A stretch of DNA of 64,000 nucleotides from Polyangiaceae bacterium (GTDB taxonomy: Bacteria; Myxococcota_A; Polyangia; Polyangiales; Polyangiaceae), in NCBI GenBank assembly GCA_015075635.1, contig JABTUA010000002.1, positions 2,298,708 through 2,362,707 of the forward strand, in the 5' to 3' direction. Below, in pieces: positions 1-9,142 of this stretch (positions within the stretch are counted from its first letter, which is position 1; each line of letters opens with the position of its first letter). The notes under the pieces were generated by a model. The model had not been told where the DNA came from, ran no database searches, and was given only the letters and a program-made list of their open reading frames with translations. Made by a program: the position numbers and the translations under genes.

Positions 1-1032
1 GCCCAGGTAGTCGTGCACGTCGAAGCCGGTGCCGAACACGATGGCGTCCACCGGGCGCGCGACGCCGTCGCCATCGACGATCGCGTCCTCGGTGATCTCG
101 CGGACGCCGGAGGTCACGACCTCGACGTTCGGCTGCCCGAGCGCGGGGTAATACGTGTTGGACATCAGGATGCGCTTGCAGCCCATGCGGTAGCTGGGTG
201 TTAGCTTCTTCCGGAGCTCGGGATCCCGGATGCTCTTCTCCATGTGGCGGATGGCCCACCGCTCCGCGACCCGCATGAGCCGCGGCTCGCGCGCGAAGGG
301 CAAGCTCGACAGCTCGAGCCGCCAGAAGATGGCCTGCCGGTGCAGGAAGCGCGCGGCCGGGACACTGGTGAAGAGCTGCTTCTCCCACTCCCCGTAGGGA
401 CGCTCGAGGCGCGGCAGCACCCACGCCGGCGTGCGCTGGAAGACGTGGAGCGCCGCGGCGCTCTTGGCGAGCTCCGGCACGAACTGGATGGCGCTCGCAC
501 CGGTGCCGATGCTGGCGATGCGCTTGCCCTCGGGCTCGAAGCAGAGATCCCACGCGGCGGAGTGGAACTTCTTGCCGCGGAAGCTCCCGAGCCCCGGGAT
601 GTCCGGCAGGCTGAAGCGGGCGAGCGGCCCGAGCCCAGCCACCAGGATGCGAGCGCGGAGCTTCTCCCCGTCTGCCGTGGTCAACGTCCAGCGCCCGCTC
701 GCCACGTCGAGCTCCGCCGCCTCTGCCTCGGTTCGGAAGCGGATGTGGCGCCGCACGTCGAACTGATCCGCGACCTGCTCCATGTAGCGGCGGATCTCGG
801 CCTGCGTGGCGTAGGTCTCGCTCCAGCGCGGGTTGGGCGCGAACGAGAACGAATAGACGTGGGAGGGCACGTCGCAGGCGCAGCCGGGGTAGGTGTTGTC
901 GCGCCAGGTGCCGCCGAGCTCGGCGGCCTTCTCGAGCACGACGAAGTCCCGGATGCCCGCGCGCCGGAGCGCGATGGCCATGCCGAGCCCGGCGAAGCCG
1001 GAACCGACGATGATGGCGAAGTGTTCTCTCAT
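1..1032 (-). CDS. Flavin-containing (Baeyer-Villiger type) monooxygenase, C-terminus cut by window edge
   Basis: Class B flavoprotein monooxygenase, expected to use FAD and NADPH to oxygenate ketones or similar small molecules in the cytoplasm. The reading frame runs from ATG at 1032 to the window edge with 344 codons visible. The N-terminus has the FAD dinucleotide fold GSGFAG (about residue 10). The Baeyer-Villiger fingerprint FxGxxxHxxxW is matched exactly by FRGKKFHSAAW (about residue 150), and a second Rossmann motif GTGASA follows. The substrate cannot be read. Its start codon overlaps the stop of the upstream gene (TGA/ATG, 4 bases), so the two are translationally coupled. The missing end should carry only the last part of the fold. 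Confidence 0.88.
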   Translation of the reverse strand, partial: MREHFAIIVGSGFAGLGMAIALRRAGIRDFVVLEKAAELGGTWRDNTYPGCACDVPSHVYSFSFAPNPRWSETYATQAEIRRYMEQVADQFDVRRHIRFRTEAEAAELDVASGRWTLTTADGEKLRARILVAGLGPLARFSLPDIPGLGSFRGKKFHSAAWDLCFEPEGKRIASIGTGASAIQFVPELAKSAAALHVFQRTPAWVLPRLERPYGEWEKQLFTSVPAARFLHRQAIFWRLELSSLPFAREPRLMRVAERWAIRHMEKSIRDPELRKKLTPSYRMGCKRILMSNTYYPALGQPNVEVVTSGVREITEDAIVDGDGVARPVDAIVFGTGFDVHDYLG

Positions 1033-1937
1033 GCCGCCTGCGCCGCCTGCTCGCGCAGCATGCCATCGGGGCCGAACAGACGCTCGCGCCACTCTCGCAC
1101 CAGCGCGCTCGCGTCGCGCCCATCCGGGTGAAAGCCGGGGGCGAAATAGCGGAGGTAACCGGGCAAGAGCCGGCGGAAGTGTCCCGGGGTCAGCCAGAAA
1201 TGCCCGAAGGTTCGCGCGAACGCCCCAAGATCGCGCGCCCGGCCGCGCGCCTGCCGGAGCCTCCGGTGCGCGAGCGCGATGAACCCGACGAAGAACAGCG
1301 TAGTGGTCAGCATCACGGCGGCGCGCCGCGCATACGAGCCGTCCACCTGCTCGTAGACGTCGAAGGCCACGGACTTGTGCTCGGTCTCTTCCAGCGCGTG
1401 CCACAGCCAGAGGCCGCGCACCGCCGGGTGGAACGCCTCGCGGAGATCCGCGTTGGTCAGGAGCTGCTCGGCCATCACCGCGGTGAAGTGCTCGAGGGCG
1501 CAGGTGATGGCGAGCCGCCCGGCCGGGGAGTGCGTCAGCGCGCCCCGCCGGAGCAGGAACTTCACCTGACGCTCGAGCTCCGGGAACACCTCGAGCCCCT
1601 GCGCGCGGAGCATCGCGTTGAACGCCAGGTGCGCGTTGGAGTGTTTGCCCTCCTGGGCGGCGAAGTCGGCGATGCGCTGCCGGAGCTCGGGGTCCGAGAT
1701 CTCGTCCTTGAAGCGGACCACGCTCTCGACGAAGAAACGCTCGCCCTCTGGGAAGACCAGCGAGAGCGCGGCGGGGACCAGCGACAGCATCGGGTCGCTC
1801 GCGTAGAAGCCCGCCGGGATGGACTCGGGCTCGAAGACGAAGTCGGGGCTACGGCGGGGGATGTCGCGCGGCGTCGGCCAGAGCCTGGCGCTTTCGCGAG
1901 AAAGGGTGCAGGTCGGCCCGGGCCTCGCTGTTGTCAT
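1029..1937 (-). CDS. Metal-dependent hydrolase-like protein (PF10118 type)
   Basis: About 302 residues of a helical ferritin-like fold annotated elsewhere as predicted metal-dependent hydrolase. Support is the run of acidic and His residues typical of that family: EHFTAVMAEQ at mid-protein and WLWHALEETEHKSVAFDVY shortly after, which would form a di-metal site. The chemistry of the family is unproven. It is the first gene of a two-gene operon with the downstream monooxygenase (4-base overlap), a pairing seen in other bacteria that suggests joint oxidation of a lipid or ketone. The start at 1937 lies only 29 bases from the divergent SDR gene; a later start is possible because the first 35 residues are low-complexity. 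Confidence 0.8.
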   Translation of the reverse strand: MTTARPGPTCTLSRESARLWPTPRDIPRRSPDFVFEPESIPAGFYASDPMLSLVPAALSLVFPEGERFFVESVVRFKDEISDPELRQRIADFAAQEGKHSNAHLAFNAMLRAQGLEVFPELERQVKFLLRRGALTHSPAGRLAITCALEHFTAVMAEQLLTNADLREAFHPAVRGLWLWHALEETEHKSVAFDVYEQVDGSYARRAAVMLTTTLFFVGFIALAHRRLRQARGRARDLGAFARTFGHFWLTPGHFRRLLPGYLRYFAPGFHPDGRDASALVREWRERLFGPDGMLREQAAQAA

Positions 1938-1966
1938 TTGGGGCCAACCCTGGGAGAGTCGCGCCC

Positions 1967-2653
1967 ATGAAGCACACCATCGTGGTTTGCGGGCACGGTC
2001 CCGGAATTTCGGACGCAGTCGCCCGGCGCTTCGGCCGCGAGGGTTGGAACGTGGCCGTCGTGGCCCGCAACGCCGAGCGCCTGAGCAAGGCGGCAGCGGC
2101 GCTGTCGGAGGCCGGCGTGGCGGCCAAGGCGTTCCCCTGCGACCTCGGCGACGCCGCGGCGGTGAAGGGCATGCTGAAGAGCGTGGCCTCCTCGCTCGGT
2201 CCGGTCAGCGCGATTCAGTACAACGCCTACGGCGGCGGCGGCGGCGACTTGCTGTCGCTCTCGGCGGACGACCTCCAGCTCGCGCTGCGGATCAACGCTT
2301 GTGGCTTGCTCGCCGCGGTGCAGGAGGCCCTCCCCAGCCTGAAGGCGGCGAAGGGCGCCGTGCTCGTCACCGGCGGCGGCTTCGCGTACTACGAGCCCGA
2401 GGTCGATGCGCTGGCGAACACCTTCGGCGCCGCCGGGCTTGCGCTCGGCAAGGCCGCGCAGCACAAGCTGACCGGCTTGCTCGCGTCCCGCCTCGAGCAG
2501 GAGGGCGTGTACGTCGGCGAGGTCGTGGTGATGGGCATGGTCAAGGGAACCGCGTTCGACTCCGGGCAGGCGACGCTCGAAGCGAGCGACATCGCCGAAC
2601 GGTTCTGGCAGCTCTACCAGAAGCGCGACGCGCGCACGGTCAACTTCCCCTGA
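1967..2653 (+). CDS. Short-chain dehydrogenase/reductase lacking the catalytic Tyr
   Basis: A 228-residue Rossmann-fold protein. The start is the ATG at 1967, which places the cofactor loop GHGPGIS at residues 9-15; an upstream in-frame ATG at 1931 would overlap the divergent gene. The adenine-pocket Asp is in CDLGD, and the NAG-like motif is YNAYGGG. At the place of the YxxxK pair the sequence reads LALGKAAQHKL, so the catalytic Tyr is absent. It may bind NAD(P)H without standard reductase chemistry, or act on an unusual substrate. The stop overlaps the probable start of the AraC-type regulator. Confidence 0.8.
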   Translation: MKHTIVVCGHGPGISDAVARRFGREGWNVAVVARNAERLSKAAAALSEAGVAAKAFPCDLGDAAAVKGMLKSVASSLGPVSAIQYNAYGGGGGDLLSLSADDLQLALRINACGLLAAVQEALPSLKAAKGAVLVTGGGFAYYEPEVDALANTFGAAGLALGKAAQHKLTGLLASRLEQEGVYVGEVVVMGMVKGTAFDSGQATLEASDIAERFWQLYQKRDARTVNFP

Positions 2654-3666
2654 ACCGACCAGAGTCCAGCCTTCCTGCCGGCTACGCTCGCGAGGTCGTC
2701 GCGCTGTGCGAGCGCTTCGACGTGCCACCGGAGGAGGTGGTCGCGACCCTCGACCTCTCCCTCGAGGAGCTGACCCACCCCGACGCGCGCGTGCCGCTGT
2801 CCACCTTCACCGCGCTGGTGCGTCGCGCCGAGCGCCTGACCGGAGAGCCGGGCCTCGCCTATCACGCGGCGCTCTCCACGCGGGTCTCGTGGCACGGCTT
2901 CGTCGGCTTCGCGGCCATGACCGCGAGCACGCTGGGCGAGGCGCTCGAGCTCGCCGAACGCTTCGGGCGCACGCGCACCGACGCCGTCTCGCTGGTCAGC
3001 CATCGCGACGGCGACAGCGTGTCGGTGCTCCTCGAGGAGCACGTGCCGCTGGGCGAGCTGCGCGAGTTCTTCGTGACGGCGCTGTTTTTGGGCATCGCCA
3101 TCATCGGCGAGGGGCTCGCCGGCCGTCCCCTCGAGGGGCGCGTGGACGTACGCCACGCCGAGCCCAGCTACTTCCCACGCTTTCTGCGCGCGCTCCCGGC
3201 CCTGGGCGCGCTCTGTTTCGGCCAGCCCGTCGACCGCATCGTGATCCCCGCGGCTGTCCTGGCCTTGCCGGTGGTGAGCGCCGATCCGGCAGCCACCCGC
3301 CTGGCCCGCGAGCAGTGCGAGCGCGAGCTGGCCGCGCTGGGCGAAGGCTCGCGGGTCGTGACCCGGCTGCGCGGGCTCTTCCAGCGCGAGGGCTTCGTGG
3401 CGTTGCCGGTCGCCGCGCGCGCCCTCGGCGTCTCGACGCGCACGCTCAAGCGCCGCCTCGCTGAGCAAGAGACCTCGTTCTCCCGGGTCCAGGACGACGT
3501 GCGCCGGGGGCGCGCCCTCGTGCTCCTGAACGACCCCCGCGTCTCGCTCGACGAGATCGCCGCGCGCCTGGGCTACTCGGACACCGCGAACTTCTCCCGC
3601 GCCTTCAGGCGCTGGACCGGAGCCACGCCCGGCGAGGTGCGCGCGCGCGGCAGGCGCCCCGGCTGA
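2650..3666 (+). CDS. AraC-family transcriptional regulator with arabinose-binding-like N-terminal domain
   Basis: Cytoplasmic DNA-binding regulator of about 338 residues. The N-terminal two thirds match the PF12625 type (LPAGYAREVVALCERF at the start, then a mixed domain with YFPRFLRALP). The C-terminal 100 residues are an AraC double helix-turn-helix with ALGVSTRTLKRRLAEQ and IAARLGYSDTANFSRAFRRW. The frame has no ATG near the domain start. A CTG at 2650 overlapping the SDR stop would keep the whole domain and couple translation; the first conventional in-frame codon noticed is a GTG at 2722, which would clip it. The start is therefore uncertain. It probably regulates the adjacent SDR or the divergent monooxygenase operon. 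Confidence 0.85.
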   Translation: MNRPESSLPAGYAREVVALCERFDVPPEEVVATLDLSLEELTHPDARVPLSTFTALVRRAERLTGEPGLAYHAALSTRVSWHGFVGFAAMTASTLGEALELAERFGRTRTDAVSLVSHRDGDSVSVLLEEHVPLGELREFFVTALFLGIAIIGEGLAGRPLEGRVDVRHAEPSYFPRFLRALPALGALCFGQPVDRIVIPAAVLALPVVSADPAATRLAREQCERELAALGEGSRVVTRLRGLFQREGFVALPVAARALGVSTRTLKRRLAEQETSFSRVQDDVRRGRALVLLNDPRVSLDEIAARLGYSDTANFSRAFRRWTGATPGEVRARGRRPG

Positions 3667-3688
3667 CGGCTCGCGTATACTGGCCCCG

Positions 3689-4324
3689 GTGAACTTCTTC
3701 GGTCATGCCGCCGTGGCGTCCTGGCGCTCCGGCGATCCGGGCTTCGTGCTCGGCGCCATGTTGCCGGACTTCGCCTCGATGATCCGCGCGCGAGCGCCGG
3801 AGGTCGGCGACCCGGCGCTGGCCGAAGGGGTGGCGTTCCACCACGCCACCGACGAGGTGTTCCACGACGCCTCCGACTTCCGTGAGCTCTGCCGAGCCTC
3901 CTTCGACGAGCTCTCGCGCGCGGGCCTCGGGCGCGGCGCCGCCCGCGCCGTGGCCCACATCGGCGTCGAGATCCTGCTCGACGGCGTGCTGGCCGACGAG
4001 CCGAGCGCGCGCCATGCGTATCTCGCGGCCCTCCGCCAGCGCCCGCGCTTGGTCTGGCGGAGCGAGCCCGAAGCCCAGGCCTTCGACGCGCTGCTCGAGG
4101 CGATGCGCGGGCGGGGGATCTCTCGCCAGCACACCACGCCCGCGGTGGTCGCGTACCGAGTCGAGCGAGCGCTGGCGGGCCGCTCGCGCCTCGCGCTCGG
4201 ACGCGGCGAGGCGGCGCTGGTGGAGCGCTGGGCCGAGTCGGCCCGCCACGCCGTGCGCGGACGCGCGCCGGGCATCGTGGCGGAGCTCGGAGCGCGCTTC
4301 CGCCCGGCTCGTCCGTTGGGGTAG
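3689..4324 (+). CDS. Acyl carrier protein phosphodiesterase-like (AcpH/ACPD family) protein
   Basis: A 211-residue helical protein starting at GTG 3689. The N-terminus MNFFGHAAVA, then LGAMLPDF, FHHATDEVFH and AHIGVEILLDGVLA follow the pattern of AcpH (MNFLAH, GxxLxDF, HxxxD, D of the second metal site). AcpH is an HD-like metal hydrolase that removes phosphopantetheine from acyl carrier protein. Similarity is to the motif layout rather than close identity, so the substrate is open. It sits 22 bases after the AraC gene and 13 bases before the protease gene, all on the same strand. Confidence 0.6.
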   Translation: MNFFGHAAVASWRSGDPGFVLGAMLPDFASMIRARAPEVGDPALAEGVAFHHATDEVFHDASDFRELCRASFDELSRAGLGRGAARAVAHIGVEILLDGVLADEPSARHAYLAALRQRPRLVWRSEPEAQAFDALLEAMRGRGISRQHTTPAVVAYRVERALAGRSRLALGRGEAALVERWAESARHAVRGRAPGIVAELGARFRPARPLG

Positions 4325-4337
4325 GCTCGCGGCCAGC

Positions 4338-5522
4338 ATGGCGGAAGAAGGAGGAGGGCTCGCGGTCCTGCGCGGCGTCGTCAAGGTCCTCGCGCTCGCC
4401 GTCGGCTTCGTGCTCACGCTGGTCTCGCTGATGGCGCTGGTCGGCGGCCTCACGCCGAACGGCTGGGCGCGCTTCGGCGTGGCGCTGGTCGCCGCCATCG
4501 CGGTCCCCGCCGTGCTCACCGATCGCCTGCTGCCCGAGGGCGACGACCTGTCGCGGGCCAAGGGCTTGCCGAGCGACGTGTTCGCCGTGTCGTGGCTCGG
4601 GTTCGGGGTCTTGTTCGTGGTCGCGCTCGGCGGCCTGTCGCGACCCATGCTCGTGCGCGAGGGCGATCGACTGGCAGCCTCGGGCTTCGGAGCAGCCGCC
4701 AAGCTCGTATTCCTGCTCGGCGGCGCCAAGCCGGAGCCAGCCGGCGCGGCCCCGGCCCCGAGCGGCTCCGCCGCCGCGTCCGTCGCAAGCGGCGCCGCCG
4801 ACCCCGCGCCGAGCGCCACGCCGGACCCAGCGGGCTCCTCGCTGCCCGATGCGGGTCCGCCGAAGAAGAAGGAAGACAAGGGCGAGCTCGGCCCCGCCGA
4901 GCTGTTCAAGAAGCTCTCACCGTCCGTGGTGACGGTCAGCTTCAAGATCCGCGACAACGACGGCGGTGGCACGGGGTTCCTGCTGGACAGGACCGGCACC
5001 ATCGCGACCAACCATCACGTCGTCGCGCAGGCGGACACGCTGACGGTCAAGTTCATCAACGGCGCCGTCTACGACGACGTCGAGCTCCTGGTCGAGGACG
5101 CCGGGCAAGATCTGGCGCTGCTCCGGGTCGAGCTCGGAAAGCCCAAGGAAGGGCAGGCGCCCAAGACGGATCCGGTGGAGCTCGGTGACTCCGACGGCGT
5201 CGAGGTTGGCGAGCGCGTGCTGTCCATCGGCAACCCGCTGGGGCTCGAGCACACGCTCACCGACGGCCTGGTGTCCCAGCGCCGGACCTACATGGGGCGC
5301 CAGTGGATCCAGATGACCGCGCCGGTCTCACCCGGGAACTCCGGCGGACCGCTCTTCAATATGAAGGGCAAGGTGATCGGCGTCACGACGGCCATCGTCG
5401 GCCCGATCGTCGGGCAGAACCTGAACCTGGCAGTGCCCATCAACACGTTGAAGGCGCTCGTCCGACCCGAGTACCCGCAGCGCCGGAAATTCGGCAAGAG
5501 CGGCAAGTCCTCCACCTGGTGA
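4338..5522 (+). CDS. Membrane-anchored S1C (HtrA/DegP-like) serine protease without PDZ domain
   Basis: 394 residues from ATG 4338. The N-terminal 120 residues hold three or so hydrophobic segments (about 15-40, 48-62, 82-100), followed by an Ala/Pro/Ser linker (about 130-175) and then a trypsin-like protease domain. The catalytic triad is visible as His in TNHHVV, Asp in QDLALLRV and Ser in GNSGGPL. The domain ends about 40 residues after the strand with LAVPIN, so no PDZ domain follows, unlike DegP. The protease domain is probably periplasmic and may act in envelope quality control. The next gene starts four bases later and is probably co-transcribed. Confidence 0.9.
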   Translation: MAEEGGGLAVLRGVVKVLALAVGFVLTLVSLMALVGGLTPNGWARFGVALVAAIAVPAVLTDRLLPEGDDLSRAKGLPSDVFAVSWLGFGVLFVVALGGLSRPMLVREGDRLAASGFGAAAKLVFLLGGAKPEPAGAAPAPSGSAAASVASGAADPAPSATPDPAGSSLPDAGPPKKKEDKGELGPAELFKKLSPSVVTVSFKIRDNDGGGTGFLLDRTGTIATNHHVVAQADTLTVKFINGAVYDDVELLVEDAGQDLALLRVELGKPKEGQAPKTDPVELGDSDGVEVGERVLSIGNPLGLEHTLTDGLVSQRRTYMGRQWIQMTAPVSPGNSGGPLFNMKGKVIGVTTAIVGPIVGQNLNLAVPINTLKALVRPEYPQRRKFGKSGKSSTW

Positions 5523-5526
5523 GCTC

Positions 5527-6954
5527 GTGCGGCAGAACCTCGTCTTCTTCGTCCTGCTCGGCCTGTTCGGCGTGCTCGGCATCAGCCTCGTGACGCGGGA
5601 CCGGAAACCTCACAGCGTCGCGCTGCCCGCCCCGAGCGCGTCCGTCGCGCCAGCCGCGAGCGGCAGCGCGGCAGCCTCGACAGCGCCGGCTCCGAGCGGC
5701 TCCGCGGCAACGGTCGCGGCGCCTGCCGGGCTCGGCCGCCCGCTCCAGGTGAGCGGCGCAGCCTGGGAGACGCTGGCCCCCATCATCTTGGCCAACGACG
5801 GCCTCGAGCCGAAGAAGGACAGCGACGCCGCCAAAGCTGGCCTCGAGGTGTCCGTGAAGGTCGCGCGGGACGACGAAGCCTTGCAAGCGGCGCTGGCCCG
5901 GGGCGGCGGGGACGAGGCCGGCGCGGATCTAGTCGTGGTGCCGCTCGCCAGCCTGCTCGGCTCCTACCAGAAGCTCCAGGCCCTGCGCCCGGTTGCGATC
6001 TACGCCAGCGCCTGGTCGCGCGGCCGCGAGGTGCTGAGCGGCAAGCAGCCCCTCGACAAGCTGCCGCCGGCGGGTGAGATCACGCTGGCGCTGGGCAGCG
6101 ATCCGGCCTCCTCGTCCTTCGCGCTGTTCGCCCTCGACCTGGCCGGCGTGCCGCCGGCGCGGGTGCGGCCTGCCGAGCGCGGGGACGCGAAGATCCACGC
6201 GCACGCGCTGACCCGCGCCGAGCTCGAGCCCAAGGACCAGAAGGACGTTCTGTTGAGCACGTCCGAGGCGACTCGCTTCGCCCCGTACGTCTTGGTCTGT
6301 TCGGCGGCGCTGGTCGACAAGCACCCGGGCGAGCTGTCGAAGTTCCTCTCGGCCTGGCTCGACGGGGTCAAGCGCTTGACGTCGGATCCGACCGCTTCGG
6401 CGCGGCGCATCTCCACCCTGGAAGGTGCCCCCGAGCCCATCGCGCTGCTCGGTCGGCTGAGCGAGCTCGCGCCGATCGGGCTCGCGGAGAACGCGGAGCT
6501 GTTCGGGCTCTCGGGGCGCGGCGCGGTGAGCTTGGACTCGCTCCTGTCCCGCATGTGGCGCCTCGGTCGCGAGGCGAAGCTCGTCAACGTTGCCCCGCCC
6601 GAGCGTTCTCCCCTCGCGCCCGGCCTGGTGGCGCAGCTCGTGCGCGCCGATCCCGCGCGCGCGAAGGACGCCGCAGCGCCGTCGCCGGCGAAGCCGAAGC
6701 CCGGCGCGCGGCCGCTGCTCGTGGTGCGCAGGCCGGCGCCGCTGGACGCGGACGCCGTCGAGGCCGAGCTCGGCTTCGTCGCCGGCGTGTTCCAGCGTTC
6801 GCCGATCCGCGTCTCCGCCGCCGACAAGAAACTCGGCGAGGCGCTCGCGAAGCGCAGCGCGGAGCGTTTCGCGTTGAGCGACGGTCGACTGACCACCGGG
6901 GCGTCGCCTGGCCGCGCCGGCGAGGTCGTGATTGAAGTGCTGCCTATCCCGTGA
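5527..6954 (+). CDS. Membrane-anchored protein resembling a periplasmic substrate-binding protein
   Basis: 475 residues from GTG 5527. One N-terminal membrane segment (NLVFFVLLGLFGVLGISLV) is followed by an Ala/Ser/Pro linker to about residue 75. A bilobed-looking domain follows with patterns seen in NMT1/SsuA-type binding proteins (GADLVVVPLASLLGSYQKL, then RPVAIYASAWSRG). A Lys/Pro/Ala stretch near 385-395 separates a C-terminal part ending in EVVIEVLPIP. No ligand can be inferred. It lies four bases after the S1C protease stop, so the pair may form an envelope sensor or protease unit; that is inference. Confidence 0.55.
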   Translation: MRQNLVFFVLLGLFGVLGISLVTRDRKPHSVALPAPSASVAPAASGSAAASTAPAPSGSAATVAAPAGLGRPLQVSGAAWETLAPIILANDGLEPKKDSDAAKAGLEVSVKVARDDEALQAALARGGGDEAGADLVVVPLASLLGSYQKLQALRPVAIYASAWSRGREVLSGKQPLDKLPPAGEITLALGSDPASSSFALFALDLAGVPPARVRPAERGDAKIHAHALTRAELEPKDQKDVLLSTSEATRFAPYVLVCSAALVDKHPGELSKFLSAWLDGVKRLTSDPTASARRISTLEGAPEPIALLGRLSELAPIGLAENAELFGLSGRGAVSLDSLLSRMWRLGREAKLVNVAPPERSPLAPGLVAQLVRADPARAKDAAAPSPAKPKPGARPLLVVRRPAPLDADAVEAELGFVAGVFQRSPIRVSAADKKLGEALAKRSAERFALSDGRLTTGASPGRAGEVVIEVLPIP

Positions 6955-6980
6955 CCGCAGCTCCTAGGTGGGCTTTTGGG

Positions 6981-7088
6981 TACAATTCCTGTTCCAGCGT
7001 CCGCACGCCGCGGTGCGCCAAGGCTTTTTTGGGCGCAGAGGTTGCACCAAGACCCACATAGGGCTACCCCACCACCCTCTTCGGGAGG
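6981..7088 (+). promoter_or_regulatory. Possible -10 box and ribosome site for the choice-of-anchor L gene
   Basis: TACAAT at 6981-6986 is a good match to a sigma-70 -10 hexamer in an AT-richer patch, but no convincing -35 box lies 16-18 bases upstream. GGGAGG at 7083-7088 is a strong Shine-Dalgarno eight bases before the ATG at 7097 and decides that start over the upstream in-frame ATG at 6968. Confidence 0.35.
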
Positions 7089-7096
7089 TTACGGCA

Positions 7097-9082
7097 ATGA
7101 GTCTTAGGATGGGATGGCTCCGTACGTCTGCGCTCGCGGCCTTTGGCCTGAGCGCGGCGGCAATGGCTCCGGGCTGCGGCAGCGATGGCGGCAGCGGCTC
7201 GGCAACAGGTGGTGTCGGCAACGTCGGCAACACCGGCGGCGGCGGCGTCGGCAACACCGGCAACACCGGCGGCGTCGGCAACACCGGCAACACCGGCGGC
7301 ACCGGCAACACCGGCAACACCGGTGGCGGCGGCACCGGCGGCGGCGCGGGCTGCCCGGGCACGCTCACCGACTGCAACGGGACCTGCACCAACACCGAGT
7401 TCGATCCCACCAACTGCGGCGCCTGCGGCACCGCTTGCGCGACCGGCGAGTTCTGCTCGCAGGGCCAGTGCGCCGGCCAGTGCCTGGGCACCAAGAACTG
7501 CGGCGGCAAGTGCGTGGACACGGACACCGACCCGGCCAACTGCGGCGCCTGCGGCACCGCCTGCCCCACGGGCCAGGTCTGCTCGGTCGGCGTGTGCGGC
7601 GTCAGCTGCACCGGCGGCGCCACCAAGTGCGGCACGGAGTGCGTGGACATCCAGAGCAACCCGAACCACTGCGGCGGCTGCGCTGCGGCTTGCCCCAGCG
7701 GCCAGGTCTGCTCGGCGGGCGCGTGCTCGACCAGCTGCGGCACGGGCTACACGAAGTGCGGCAACTCTTGCGTGGACGTCAAGAACGACAAGAACAACTG
7801 CGGCGCCTGCGGCACGGTCTGCCCGAGCGGTCAGGCCTGCCTCCAGGGCACCTGCGGCTCCTGCGACGTCAACACCACCGACTGCGACGGTGACGGCTTC
7901 GCCGGCAAGAACGAGGGCGACTGCTGCGAGGTCCCCGGCGTGTGCGGCGCGAACCCGCAGCTCGTGAACCCCGGCGCCCTCGAGGTGGTCGGCAACGGCA
8001 TCGACGACAACTGCAACGGCCTGGCGGACCTCTTCGACAAGTCCGACACCCAGGACTGCGACGCTGCGCTGACCAGCGACTCCTCGGACGCCAAGGACTA
8101 CGGCAAGGCGCTCGGCATCTGCCGCACCACCGAGGAGACCCCGGCCAACAAGAAGGACAAGACCTGGGGCCTCATCGAGGCGGAGATCCTCCGCGCCGAC
8201 GGCACGCCGCTCGGCGACGCCCGGGCGCGCAGCATCCGCCAGAAGTTCGGCGACAACATCACGAGCCTCGAAGGCAAGAGCATGGTCGTCCTGTCGAGCG
8301 GCATCGCCTCCGACAAGACCCAGACCACCCCGGGCCCGAACGCTGGCCTCTCGACGAGCCACACCCCGAGCTCCAGCGTGAACATCTCGAGCTGCACGAG
8401 CGCCAAGTGCATCAAGGACTGGTACTCGACCGCAAATGGCACGCTCAAGGGCGCGAACCAGTTCCCGCAGGCGCCGGCCTGCGGCACCCCCGGCGGCGGC
8501 AACGCCAACGACTCGGTCATGCTGCGGCTGCGCCTGCGTGCGCCGAGCAACGCCCGCTCGTTCTCCTTCAACAGCTACTTCTTCTCGGCGGAGTACCCGG
8601 AGTACGTCTGCACGGGTTACAACGACCAGTTCGTGGCCCTGGTGGACACGCCGAGCGGCACCCCGCAGCCCATCGCGAACCCGGTCGACAAGAACCTGAT
8701 GACCTACATCGACCTCTCGACCAACCAGAAGTGGCCGGTCGGCATCAACATCGCGAAGGGCACCAACCTGTTCGCAGTGTGCGATCCCAAGGTCAGCGTG
8801 GCCGGCTCCGGCTGCCAGGACACCGACATCAACCCGGCGTCCTGCTCCCTCGGCGTGACCGACCTGCTCGGCACCGGCTTCGAAGCCACCCCAGCGACCA
8901 GCTGCAACGTGGTCGGCGGCGGCACCTACTGGCTCACCACCGCGGGCAACGTCATCCCGGGGCAGATCGTGGAGCTCCGCTTCTCGATCTTCGACGTGGG
9001 TGACTCCATCCTCGACTCCCTGGCCCTGATGGACGGCTTCAAGTGGCTCCCGAACGCCACCCTGCCGGGCACCGGCGGCTGA
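7097..9082 (+). CDS. Secreted Cys-rich protein with MopE-like motif and choice-of-anchor L domain
   Basis: 661 residues. A signal peptide ends near AMAPGC, possibly a lipid-attached Cys. Next come a Gly/Asn/Thr repeat (about residues 37-78) and four Cys-rich modules of about 42 residues built on NCGACGTAC, CPSGQVC and KCVD motifs, like the MXAN_6577-type modules of myxobacteria. A MopE-like calcium or metal motif GNGIDDNCNGLADL follows, then a C-terminal choice-of-anchor L domain (SMVVLSSGIASD to the end). The protein is expected on the cell surface or secreted, possibly in adhesion. It stands alone, with a strong ribosome site upstream and a UUCG hairpin downstream. Confidence 0.8.
   Translation: MSLRMGWLRTSALAAFGLSAAAMAPGCGSDGGSGSATGGVGNVGNTGGGGVGNTGNTGGVGNTGNTGGTGNTGNTGGGGTGGGAGCPGTLTDCNGTCTNTEFDPTNCGACGTACATGEFCSQGQCAGQCLGTKNCGGKCVDTDTDPANCGACGTACPTGQVCSVGVCGVSCTGGATKCGTECVDIQSNPNHCGGCAAACPSGQVCSAGACSTSCGTGYTKCGNSCVDVKNDKNNCGACGTVCPSGQACLQGTCGSCDVNTTDCDGDGFAGKNEGDCCEVPGVCGANPQLVNPGALEVVGNGIDDNCNGLADLFDKSDTQDCDAALTSDSSDAKDYGKALGICRTTEETPANKKDKTWGLIEAEILRADGTPLGDARARSIRQKFGDNITSLEGKSMVVLSSGIASDKTQTTPGPNAGLSTSHTPSSSVNISSCTSAKCIKDWYSTANGTLKGANQFPQAPACGTPGGGNANDSVMLRLRLRAPSNARSFSFNSYFFSAEYPEYVCTGYNDQFVALVDTPSGTPQPIANPVDKNLMTYIDLSTNQKWPVGINIAKGTNLFAVCDPKVSVAGSGCQDTDINPASCSLGVTDLLGTGFEATPATSCNVVGGGTYWLTTAGNVIPGQIVELRFSIFDVGDSILDSLALMDGFKWLPNATLPGTGG
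7206..7332 (+). repeat. In-frame GGCAACACC tandem repeat
   Basis: Imperfect repeats of the 9-mer GGCAACACC alternating with GGCGGC units, encoding a GNTGNTGG-type linker between the signal peptide and the first Cys-rich module. The repeats are nearly identical at DNA level, so unit number may vary between strains. Confidence 0.75.
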
Positions 9083-9120
9083 GTCGTCGATAGAAGCGCC
9101 TTCCCTCGGGAGGGCAGCGG

Positions 9121-9142
9121 CGGGCGTCCTTCGGGGCGCCCG
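9121..9142 (+). terminator. UUCG-loop hairpin terminator
   Basis: A nine-base-pair stem (CGGGCGTCC / GGGCGCCCG with one T-G pair) closed by a TTCG tetraloop, 39 bases after the stop of the choice-of-anchor L gene. The tail (TCGTCGTTTG) is poor in T, so termination may be only partial. Confidence 0.65.
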
